DNA from: CAYWBI01 sp964456445
Lineage (GTDB): Bacteria > Calditrichota > Calditrichia > Calditrichales > J004
Assembly: GCA_964456445.1 (NCBI GenBank)
Contig: CAYWBI010000179.1
Span: forward strand, 1 to 7,574
Length of the DNA stretch: 7,574 bases
Direction of reading: 5' to 3'
The translations under genes and the position numbers were made by a program. The notes under the pieces are model-generated. The model searched no databases, was not told the origin of the DNA, and was given only the letters and a program-made list of their open reading frames with translations. Each line of letters opens with the position of its first letter. Position 1 is the first letter of the stretch. This document shows positions 1-6,164 of the stretch, piece after piece.

Positions 1-123
1 TCTGAATTTTCTTTGCTATCTAAGTATTTACCCACACAAAACCCAGTAGAGCCATTTTTTTTATTCCAGATGCAATACTTGTAACACCGCCAAATTTAGA
101 ACCGCGTTTTATGGTCTTTGAAC
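1..123. other. Left-edge non-coding stretch downstream of cvfB
   Basis: This is the sequence 3' of the minus-strand cvfB gene. No intact gene is seen. One minus-strand frame that overlaps the cvfB 3' end reads plausibly (ending ...KKMALLGFVWVNT, stop at 20-22), but it has a stop shortly upstream and its only ATG leaves 11 codons, so it is not called. No strong intrinsic terminator for cvfB is visible. Confidence 0.5.
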
Positions 124-969
124 CTATTTGTTCTTTTTTGGCTTTTTTCTCAGGGTGATGCCCCTCTCATCAAAAATGATTTTACGCTCCTTTAATAAGT
201 TACCGATGGCGCGTTTAAAAGCCTTTTTGCTTAAATTCATCTTTTCACGAATTACGTCCGGGTCTGTTTTATCTGTATAAGGGATAAAGCCGTCCCATTC
301 TTCCAACTTGGCCAGCAATTGGTCGCGGGCGTCCGTCATGCCTTTTACGCCGCTGCGCTGCAGGGTAACGTCCACTTTTCCATCATGACGGACCTTCTTT
401 ATATACCCGGTTAAGGCGTCGCCGATATGTATATCAAAAAAGATATCATCCTGATGTATCAAACCATCATACTTGTTTTGGATTATGACCGAACATCCCA
501 AATCGCTTTCGCCATACACCAGCACCGGCACTTCTTCTTTTTCTTGTAAATTCTGACGTCCGTCCATCAGGTATTTTCGTATTTTTGCCGTCGCAACCAG
601 GCGGTCTGTTTTATCATCGTAAAGTATATAGGCCACCACTGTTTCGCCTTTGCGCAAACGGTGCAACTGCTCGGAAAAAGGCACAAACAAATCTTTTTCC
701 AGCCCCCAATCGAGGAAGGCGCCGTATTTAGTGGTTTCTTTGACGCGCAAAGCTGCAAAGTCATTTACGATGGCTTTTGGCGCCCGGGTTGTGGCCATCA
801 ACATCCCTTTAGAATTTTTATATACGAACAGCTTTAATTGTTGGCCAATTTTAATGTCTTGCCTGAGATACTTTGATGGCAATAGCACGCTGTTTTCACC
901 ATCCGTCAAAATCAAACCGCTCTCTTCAAAGTTTTTTGCTTCAAGCAGATTATAGTCACCTAAATGCAC
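124..969 (-). CDS. cvfB: CvfB/YitL-family S1 RNA-binding protein
   Basis: This is a cytoplasmic RNA-binding protein of the CvfB (conserved virulence factor B, YitL) family. Its 281 residues match the family's usual 280-300. The visible layout fits three S1-type OB barrels followed by a winged helix: an S1-like segment at about 1-62; a second at about 70-130 with the typical KYGAFLDWGLEKDLFVP stretch; a third at about 145-205 (GCSVIIQNKYDGLIH, then GYIKKVRHDGKVDVTL); and a C-terminal winged helix at about 225-275 (KMNLSKKAFKRAIGNLLKE). The tail is basic (KKPKKNK), which suits nucleic acid binding. The start is GTG: a stop lies two codons upstream in frame, and the residues MHLGDYNLLEA begin the first S1 domain. 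The ribosome binding site is weak (GAGAGTGA). Family members affect RNA processing and virulence-gene expression in Gram-positive bacteria; the role here is unknown. The gene stands alone and is divergent from the sensor kinase. The family call is firm and the precise function is not. Confidence 0.9.
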   Translation of the reverse strand: MHLGDYNLLEAKNFEESGLILTDGENSVLLPSKYLRQDIKIGQQLKLFVYKNSKGMLMATTRAPKAIVNDFAALRVKETTKYGAFLDWGLEKDLFVPFSEQLHRLRKGETVVAYILYDDKTDRLVATAKIRKYLMDGRQNLQEKEEVPVLVYGESDLGCSVIIQNKYDGLIHQDDIFFDIHIGDALTGYIKKVRHDGKVDVTLQRSGVKGMTDARDQLLAKLEEWDGFIPYTDKTDPDVIREKMNLSKKAFKRAIGNLLKERKIIFDERGITLRKKPKKNK

Positions 970-985
970 GCTTCACTCTCATTTA

Positions 986-991
986 ATTATA
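986..991 (-). promoter_or_regulatory. Candidate -10 element for cvfB
   Basis: Read on the minus strand this is a perfect TATAAT, 16 bp upstream of the GTG start codon. It lies in AT-rich DNA and no good -35 hexamer sits 16-18 bp further upstream. The distance to the start codon would give a very short leader. It is a weak, composition-prone candidate. Confidence 0.25.
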
Positions 992-1455
992 TTTTAATGA
1001 ATGCAATATACTTAAAAACAGTATCGTGTTTCCAGAAGAATAACAATATTGGAAAACCTTTGTACCTAACTGTTTATACATTGCCGTGACATGAAAATTG
1101 AATTATGCCTTGCTCCATACAAACCCAAGACCCGGCAAAGAGTGTTAAAATAAAAATTTGGACCGCAATGGAGATTGGGCTTTTTAGTGGACAGCCGGAG
1201 CGGGAAACATCTCAAAAAGACATCATCAATTGTGGATTTTATAGCTTTTTACCTGTCCTCGTTTATGCTTTTGCACCTGATTTGTGAAAAGTCCGCTGCA
1301 CGCATCCTCTGCTATATTAAATGCTTGGGGCGCAGTTTTCAGATTAGAAAATCAATGTCCTTTTAGATTGAGCTGTGACGGCCCAGGCAGCCTGGCCCGC
1401 ATGGAAAGAAATTTTGCATTTTACAAAATTAATGTATCTTTAGGAACATTTATTG

Positions 1456-1485
1456 TTGACCAAGATTCCAATTATTAAATAAATA
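1456..1485 (+). promoter_or_regulatory. Candidate promoter for the hybrid kinase
   Basis: TTGACC at 1456-1461 (five of six to the sigma-70 -35 consensus) is followed after 18 bp by TAAATA at 1480-1485 (three of six to the -10 consensus). A separate TACCTTTG at 1495-1502 matches the Bacteroidota-type -7 element TAnnTTTG, but has no TTTG at the expected upstream distance. Either would leave a 30-50 nt leader. This is based on consensus matching only. Confidence 0.25.
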
Positions 1486-1543
1486 TATAAGATTTACCTT
1501 TGTTTTTCCGATAAATAGGACAGTAAATATAAATGAAATTTTT

Positions 1544-3973
1544 ATGAAAACATTCGTAACTATATTCTGTATCCTGGTCGTTTTAAGGCTTGGAAACGCA
1601 TCCGAAAGCCTGGAGCATATATCGTCGATCTCCCACTATATTGGGGACAGGGACAACGATTTTGTCCCGGATTCCTTAGGCAAACACATTACCGTTGTTG
1701 GCACCGCAACCGTTTCCAGTGGTGTGTTCAACAAAAAGAAACTACGCATTTCCGTCCAGGATGCTTCCGCCGCCATATTTTTATATAAGGACAAGATTGA
1801 CGTTCCCGTTAAAACCGGCGATAACATTCGGGCCACGGGTATTTTACGGCAGGACAATGGGTTAACATATCTTGCAACAGCAGAATACAAAATCATCGGC
1901 CATTCCCCGTCCCCAAAACCGGTCTCCATAAACATCACAAGCCACAATGCCGAGCAACATGAATCCATGTTGATAAAAATGCAGGGGACCATCCTTAAAA
2001 AGGATATTTTGTCCACCGGACAGTATTTAATGCTCAATTCCAAAAGTAATAATATCCTCTATCTGTTTATAGAAAAAAAACACAGCAAATCTTTTGACCT
2101 CGGCCCTTATCAGGTTGGCAATACGGTCGAGGTTACCGGAATTCTTCATCAATTTGACCGCTTCCCGCCCTATAACAGCGACTATCAAATTTTTCCGCGC
2201 TCAAATGCGGATATAAAGAGTGTGGGGTTCGGTCAGGAATTCTTTCAAAAAGTTACCATTTATGTCAGTATCGTTTTACTGCTTATCATCATATGGGCCA
2301 TTACCTTAAAACGAAAGGTTTTCACACGTACCCGTGAACTGGAGTATAAAAAAGAGAAACTTACACGTCTTGTAAAAGAACTTGACCAGGCACGGAATCA
2401 AGCGCTACAGGCAGCCGAATCAAAGGGAAGTTTTTTGGCCAACATGTCACACGAGATTCGTACGCCCATGAACGGGATCCTTGGTATGAACGAACTTATG
2501 ATGACCACCTCTTTAAATGACGAACAACGTGAATATGCGGAAACCATACAACTGAGCGGTGAAGCCCTTTTAACCCTTATAAATGACATCCTGGATTTTT
2601 CAAAGATTGAAGCCGGGAAAATGCAAATAGAATATATTGAATTCAACTTAGCGGAATTAATACAAAACATTGCTGAGCTATTTGCACTTCAGGCCCATCT
2701 TAAACCACTTGAATTTATACTCGATATTGACAAAGAATTATACAGCAGTGTAATTGGCGATCCTGCCCGCTTACGGCAGGTTCTTGTAAACCTATTGAAC
2801 AATGCACTTAAATTTACCCCACAGGGTTTTATTAAACTTGGGGTAAAACTGCTTCATTGGGAGAAAAATACACGTATGTTGAATATCCGTTTTAGCGTAC
2901 AGGATACAGGTATTGGTATCGAACCGGAGAAACAAAAACAAATATTTGAAAAATTTACACAGGCGGATAATTCCACCACGCGGCAATATGGGGGCACCGG
3001 ACTTGGGCTTACCATCAGCCGCCAACTCGTACATTTAATGAATAGTCACCTTGCGGTTAAAAGCAAAGCGAACAGGGGTACTGATTTTTATTTTGATCTG
3101 GAACTGGTACAATCCGAAAGCTTAACAAAAAAATACTTCGGAGAAATTCTCGACAAATGCGATTCTATCTTGGTAGTTTATGAACCAAACTTAGAGATGA
3201 AACGATCTATTCAACAAATGATGCAGGGATTTGGCTGTCCGGTTCAATTTATTGACTCCCGAGATGATATTTTTAAGCATGTCCCATCGACAAACAGCAT
3301 TCATTATCTCTTTGCCCCGGGATTTACGATTGATCAGGCTACAAAAAATTATATTGAGAAATGTAGTCAGATTCCGGATCTCGAAATTACACTCCTATTA
3401 TATGCGCATCAACGCCCCGATTTTGAACAGTTAAGCAAAAATTTTCAACTGAAAAGTTATCTTGTAAAACCCATTAAACCCCAACAAATGCTAAAACTTT
3501 TTGGCTCCTGGAAAATGTTGGGCGCTTCCCGTAGAAATGGTAAACACACGGGGGACAGACCGGCTTTGATTTCTGAATCAAACAAAAAGCCACTTATTTT
3601 AATTGTGGAAGACAATGAGATCAATCAAAAAATCATTTACAGGTTATTGCAAAAAAAAGGTTTTGATACACGTATCGTTTCCGATGGAAAAGAAGCCATA
3701 ATGTTTTGTGAATCGAATAAATGCGATCTGATATTGATGGATGTTCAGATGCCGGAGATGAATGGCTATGAAGCGACAGAACTAATCCGCAAACGCGAAA
3801 AGATGACCGGTGCTTATGTACCAATAATTTCATTAACTGCAAATGCCCTGCTTGGCGACCGGGAAAAGAGCATCGAAGCAGGGATGGATGACTATTTAAG
3901 TAAGCCAATCAATTCACAGGAATTGTTTAGCAAAATCGAAAATCTGCTTAACAAAGTTCCTGCTCAAAATTAA
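1544..3973 (+). CDS. Hybrid sensor histidine kinase with tandem periplasmic OB-folds and two receivers
   Basis: This membrane sensor kinase autophosphorylates a histidine and passes phosphate to its own receiver. A signal peptide (residues 1-19, ending GNA) is followed by two OB-fold-like modules outside the cytoplasm, about 45-120 and 138-224. The second ends in PPYNSDYQIFPRSNADI, typical of bacterial OB-folds of the YhcR/DUF5689 sort. One membrane helix lies at about 236-255, then a coiled coil at about 260-296. HisKA carries H303 in SHEIRTP. The ATPase shows an N box (N416-F424, N420 the likely Mg ligand), G1 D454TGIGI, F box F468EKF and G2 G483GTGLGL. A first receiver-like domain (about 540-655) keeps K642 but has no phosphorylatable Asp where F590/A591 fall. 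The second receiver (683-803) is intact: E689/D690, D733, T765, K787. No HPt domain is present. The ATG is preceded by no clear ribosome binding site, but the signal peptide fixes the start. The input ligand is unknown. Confidence 0.93.
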   Translation: MKTFVTIFCILVVLRLGNASESLEHISSISHYIGDRDNDFVPDSLGKHITVVGTATVSSGVFNKKKLRISVQDASAAIFLYKDKIDVPVKTGDNIRATGILRQDNGLTYLATAEYKIIGHSPSPKPVSINITSHNAEQHESMLIKMQGTILKKDILSTGQYLMLNSKSNNILYLFIEKKHSKSFDLGPYQVGNTVEVTGILHQFDRFPPYNSDYQIFPRSNADIKSVGFGQEFFQKVTIYVSIVLLLIIIWAITLKRKVFTRTRELEYKKEKLTRLVKELDQARNQALQAAESKGSFLANMSHEIRTPMNGILGMNELMMTTSLNDEQREYAETIQLSGEALLTLINDILDFSKIEAGKMQIEYIEFNLAELIQNIAELFALQAHLKPLEFILDIDKELYSSVIGDPARLRQVLVNLLNNALKFTPQGFIKLGVKLLHWEKNTRMLNIRFSVQDTGIGIEPEKQKQIFEKFTQADNSTTRQYGGTGLGLTISRQLVHLMNSHLAVKSKANRGTDFYFDLELVQSESLTKKYFGEILDKCDSILVVYEPNLEMKRSIQQMMQGFGCPVQFIDSRDDIFKHVPSTNSIHYLFAPGFTIDQATKNYIEKCSQIPDLEITLLLYAHQRPDFEQLSKNFQLKSYLVKPIKPQQMLKLFGSWKMLGASRRNGKHTGDRPALISESNKKPLILIVEDNEINQKIIYRLLQKKGFDTRIVSDGKEAIMFCESNKCDLILMDVQMPEMNGYEATELIRKREKMTGAYVPIISLTANALLGDREKSIEAGMDDYLSKPINSQELFSKIENLLNKVPAQN

Positions 3974-3977
3974 ATGC

Positions 3978-3997
3978 GCAATCCAGCCGACGATTGC
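3978..3997 (+). terminator. Possible weak terminator after the kinase
   Basis: A perfect 6-bp inverted repeat GCAATC / GATTGC with an 8-nt loop begins 5 bp after the kinase stop codon and is followed by AGTTTTAAAA. The short stem and a run of only four T make this a weak intrinsic terminator. It lies between two convergent genes, where a terminator would be expected. Confidence 0.35.
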
Positions 3998-4067
3998 AGT
4001 TTTAAAAACCTCAAACGCTTAATATACCTTTCACATCCTGAAGCCTGAAAACTTTCTCTCTGAAATT

Positions 4068-4406
4068 TTACTGACTTTGTTTGAGGGCGATATCGGCGAT
4101 AGTCTTTTGTTCGGCAACCACAGAAACATTTACGGCAGCGCTGTCAAAACCGACCTTTTCGGCATGCACACTGTATATCCCGGGTTCTACATGATCGATG
4201 ATAAACATTCCTGTTGTCGAATCGCTGGTAACCGCGCTGCTCGGTGGCATTGTGGTAACATTCGCCTTGCCAATCGGCAACCCGGTCGTAAAATCGGATA
4301 TCGTACCTTCAATAGACCCTGTGGTGACCGCGGTCGGAACTTTGCTACAGGCCCAAAGCAGCAGGATTATCACAGCGATAAAATTTAATTTTATTACCCG
4401 TTTCAT
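4068..4406 (-). CDS. Small lipoprotein with a carboxypeptidase-regulatory-like beta domain
   Basis: This is a predicted membrane-anchored lipoprotein of 112 residues. A type II signal peptide (MKRVIKLNFIAVIILLLWAC) has its lipobox Cys at position 20, so the mature protein is about 93 residues. The rest is one beta-sandwich repeat of the carboxypeptidase-regulatory-like or PEGA kind, about 29-108: GSIEGTISDFTTGLPIGKANV, then a loop, then GMFIIDHVEPGIYSVHAEKVGFDSAAVNVSV. Such modules are usually structural or sugar/protein-binding parts of larger envelope proteins; here the domain stands alone. AAGGGAA lies 5 bases before the ATG, a good ribosome binding site. The gene converges on the kinase with about 95 bp between them, and is divergent from the DCC gene. 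A role in the envelope is an inference; no enzymatic motif is present. Confidence 0.85.
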   Translation of the reverse strand: MKRVIKLNFIAVIILLLWACSKVPTAVTTGSIEGTISDFTTGLPIGKANVTTMPPSSAVTSDSTTGMFIIDHVEPGIYSVHAEKVGFDSAAVNVSVVAEQKTIADIALKQSQ

Positions 4407-4508
4407 TCATTTTCCCTTTATCGGTTTTGCAATTTGTTTTATAATCGTAAGCTCTGGTGAGAATCATTAGCAAATCACCGGCAATGAAACCATTTTTTTA
4501 GGAATTGT
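4407..4508. promoter_or_regulatory. Divergent promoter region between lipoprotein and DCC gene
   Basis: This 102-bp spacer must hold the promoters of both flanking genes. On plus, TATAAT at 4440-4445 is a perfect -10 hexamer, but the hexamer 17 bp upstream is only three of six (TTTATC). A separated dyad GGTGA (4456-4460), 14 bp, TCACC (4475-4479) lies between it and the DCC start and could be an operator. The DCC gene has AGGA at 4500-4503, 5 bases before its ATG. Confidence 0.3.
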
Positions 4509-4898
4509 ATGCACAATATTATCTTTTTTGACGGCGTCTGTATGCTTTGCAACAGTCTTGTGGACTTTTTACTAAAAATTGACCGAAAAAGCATTTTATT
4601 CTTTGCACCTTTACAAGGTGAATCGGCAGCATCAATTTTACAACCGGAATTACGCAAAAACGATATGGTTGTGTTTCGTGATTGCCACGGCACCGTTTTT
4701 GTTAAATCGACAGCCATCATCGAAATGTTTCTTCAGCTGGGAGGTATCTGGAAACTCTTTGGTGTTTTCAAAATTTTTCCAACCGCTATTCGGGATATTA
4801 TTTACGATTATATCGCAGGCCATCGTTTTAAAATTTTTGGGAAGAGGGAACAGTGCCGAATGCCTTCGCCGGAAACCAGAGGACGCATTTTGCCTTGA
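4509..4898 (+). CDS. DCC-family (DUF393) thiol-disulfide oxidoreductase-like protein
   Basis: This is a 129-residue protein of the DCC1-like thiol-disulfide oxidoreductase family (DUF393, YuxK-like), named after a conserved DxxCxxC pattern. The motif is present as FFDGVCMLCN: D8, C11 and C14. Also typical are the middle strand and switch (LQGESAASILQPE, then DMVVFRDCHGTVFVKSTAIIEMF) and the C-terminal YDYIAGHRFKIFGKREQC with C116 and a final RILP. The length is normal and the gene looks complete. The fold is thioredoxin-like by family knowledge, and a redox role is inferred from the Cys pair; the true substrate is not known for most members. It reads towards the ArsP_2 gene with only 28 bp between the stops. 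A tiny TGCC/GGCA stem at 4891-4903 followed by five T overlaps its stop but is too short to call a terminator. Confidence 0.9.
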   Translation: MHNIIFFDGVCMLCNSLVDFLLKIDRKSILFFAPLQGESAASILQPELRKNDMVVFRDCHGTVFVKSTAIIEMFLQLGGIWKLFGVFKIFPTAIRDIIYDYIAGHRFKIFGKREQCRMPSPETRGRILP

Positions 4899-4926
4899 TG
4901 GCATTTTTATGATCAATGTTGTTTGT

Positions 4927-5772
4927 TTAAAACCCTGCCCAATAGGCTGCCCCGCCAATCACCAGCGCCAACAATACATTGTACAGCTTGATCCAAAGGG
5001 AATCTTTTAAACTATAGCTTAATAAGGGCAACATACCATGTCCGTCCTGGGCTATGGAAGAGGCCAGCAAAATAGAAAATGGCGCCGCCCCCTGGGCAAA
5101 AAGGCTTATAAAAATCAGATGCGGACCGGATTCCGGCAGGATGCCTATCAGCGCGGCAGCAAAGAGCAGCCAGCCCATGTGGTTACTTACAAAACTTTGG
5201 ATATCGAAATACTGAAAACCAATTTTGATTAATAGAAAACTAAAGAACGTCCAAAGAAAAACGCGGGGCAGGTGCCTTTTTACAATATGCTGATAAATAT
5301 GTACCTGAATATAATGGTTCAAATTATGTGCTTTGTCCTGCGGATGTATCTCGGCCAACTGGCATTTATTGCGCTGTGTATAATTAAATTTACGCACCAG
5401 GTAATTAAAAAACATGCCGGCAGGAACGGAGATAAGAAAGAGGATACCAAAAAGCAGGATCGCTTGGAGGGGAAATTCGGCCAGCATCACAAAAGCCTCA
5501 TCACCGGATGTGGCAATCATCCCGGCGGCAATGGCGCCTATGGACACGATGCCGTGCATGTATAAACTGACGTTTACATACGATCCCGCGCACCCCGGGA
5601 GTATCCCAAGCAATGATGTTGAAATATGTTCACCCATTGCACTGTTGTGCATGATAGATTGGATTTTCTCCCTGAAGCGTACATCAAAAAAATCCACCAA
5701 TACCATCATCAGGAATACAACAGCTGTTACTTCCAAAGTTTGTAAAAAAACATCCAACACCAATTCAAACAT
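4927..5772 (-). CDS. ArsP_2-type putative heavy-metal/manganese exporter
   Basis: This is an integral membrane protein of 281 residues resembling the family known as putative 10TM heavy-metal exporter (ArsP_2, formerly DUF2899), annotated in genomes variously as arsenic efflux or putative manganese transporter. Two related halves are visible: residues 54-97 (LLGILPGCAGSY, ending ATSGDEAFVML) and 208-251 (LIGILPESGPHL, ending AQDGHGMLPLL) align without gaps with about 13 of 44 identical. This is a pseudo-repeat of transporter type. Between the halves a hydrophilic loop (about 128-170) holds six histidines (143, 149, 153, 158, 162, 167) and C137, a likely metal-binding segment. The gene starts 3 bp after the DUF1858 stop (TAA AAA ATG), so the two are almost certainly co-transcribed. 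The family is firm. Substrate and direction of transport are inferences. Confidence 0.85.
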   Translation of the reverse strand: MFELVLDVFLQTLEVTAVVFLMMVLVDFFDVRFREKIQSIMHNSAMGEHISTSLLGILPGCAGSYVNVSLYMHGIVSIGAIAAGMIATSGDEAFVMLAEFPLQAILLFGILFLISVPAGMFFNYLVRKFNYTQRNKCQLAEIHPQDKAHNLNHYIQVHIYQHIVKRHLPRVFLWTFFSFLLIKIGFQYFDIQSFVSNHMGWLLFAAALIGILPESGPHLIFISLFAQGAAPFSILLASSIAQDGHGMLPLLSYSLKDSLWIKLYNVLLALVIGGAAYWAGF

Positions 5773-5775
5773 TTT

Positions 5776-5985
5776 TTAGCTTTCTGTATTTAATGCATTA
5801 AGGTCCTTTACAAAAGCGTTTATTCGCTCATCGTCATATCCCTTTTCCCGGGCGGCCTCTTCCAGGGTTCCCCATATAGGCTCGCCACAGCGGATACAAC
5901 GGATATGTTGTTCCATCAGGTAGGTGATCGCACCGGGTATCTGCTCAACAAGGTCTTCAATAGTGGTATTCTTGTCAATCATCAT
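5776..5985 (-). CDS. DUF1858 CxxC protein, first gene of the exporter operon
   Basis: This is a 69-residue soluble protein of the DUF1858 family. The pattern is typical: a start of the kind IDKNTTIEDLVEQIPGAITYL, a central GI-C-xx-C-like turn here read as IRCIRCGEPIWGTLEEAAREKGYD (C30, C33), and a final FVKDLNALN helix. Family members are small helical proteins, alone or fused to redox enzymes; the Cys pair may bind metal or be redox-active. Two adjacent ATG codons (5985 and 5982) could start it. CAGGAG at 5989-5994 lies 3 bases before the first and 6 before the second, so the second (68 residues, MIDKN...) has the better spacing. The downstream partner is the ArsP_2 exporter, 3 bp away, which suggests the Cys pair serves metal sensing or delivery. 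That role is inferred. Confidence 0.87.
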   Translation of the reverse strand: MMIDKNTTIEDLVEQIPGAITYLMEQHIRCIRCGEPIWGTLEEAAREKGYDDERINAFVKDLNALNTES

Positions 5986-5988
5986 CGA

Positions 5989-5994
5989 CTCCTG
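5989..5994 (-). promoter_or_regulatory. Ribosome binding site deciding the DUF1858 start
   Basis: CAGGAG on the minus strand is a strong Shine-Dalgarno sequence in a window where most are weak. Its distance favours the second of two tandem ATG codons (5982) over the first (5985). Confidence 0.6.
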
Positions 5995-6070
5995 TAAATT
6001 GATTTATCCATTTGATGACTTTCAGGATTCAACGTTACGTAATTTAAAGATAATGATTTTATTAAAAAAA

Positions 6071-6097
6071 ATTATAAGCGGTTAAAATATTATTTTA
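6071..6097 (-). promoter_or_regulatory. Candidate promoter and operator for the DUF1858-exporter operon
   Basis: On the minus strand TATAAT at 6071-6076 is a perfect -10 hexamer, 85 bp upstream of the DUF1858 gene. No good -35 is seen. A perfect 15-bp dyad TAAAATA-T-TATTTTA at 6083-6097 sits where the spacer and -35 would be, the classic position for a repressor of the Fur or DtxR kind. The surrounding DNA is very AT-rich, so chance is possible. A second, shorter palindrome TTACGTAA lies at 6035-6042 inside the presumed leader. Confidence 0.3.
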
Positions 6098-6164
6098 GAC
6101 TTTTAATCGGTGTATTTTTTTTTTATTATGGTTTTTCAAAACAATATTCATAAAAATCAATAGA

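Larger units (their letters stand above)
970..1543. other. 574-bp divergent intergenic region, no gene recognised
   Basis: This region separates the divergent cvfB and kinase genes. Short open frames exist (for example 1105-1287, 1175-1366 and 1284-1478 on plus), but they overlap one another in different frames, resemble no family I know and lack good ribosome binding sites. Structure is modest: a small hairpin CCAGG-CAG-CCTGG at 1383-1395, and a 7-bp AT-rich inverted repeat at 1410-1430 (AATTTTG, 7-nt loop, CAAAATT). The last 90 bases are very AT-rich and probably carry the kinase promoter. The middle part (about 1100-1400) is less AT-rich than the flanks, so a decayed gene or an untranslated RNA is possible but unproven. 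Confidence 0.5.

Noticed and set aside
20..160. Minus-strand frame overlapping the cvfB 3' end (…GSKFGGVTSIASGIKKMALLGFVW…)
   Set aside because: It reads plausibly but has a stop immediately upstream, and its only ATG leaves 11 codons. No sign that cvfB is frameshifted, since its length is normal.
1383..1395. CCAGG-CAG-CCTGG as a terminator or regulatory stem
   Set aside because: Five pairs with a 3-nt loop and no T run; chance cannot be excluded.
1105..1478. Three short plus-strand open frames in the cvfB-kinase spacer
   Set aside because: They overlap in different frames, have no recognisable domain or good ribosome binding site, and their composition does not look coding.
4891..4908. TGCC/GGCA mini-hairpin with five T at the DCC stop codon
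   Set aside because: A 4-bp stem is too short for a reliable intrinsic terminator.
5038..5779. Plus-strand open frames opposite the exporter (5038-5232, 5272-5565, 5414-5779)
   Set aside because: They are antisense shadows of a membrane protein gene with clear family motifs on the minus strand.
6111..6124. Ten-T run upstream of the membrane-protein gene as a terminator
   Set aside because: No GC-containing stem precedes it; the area is simply AT-rich.
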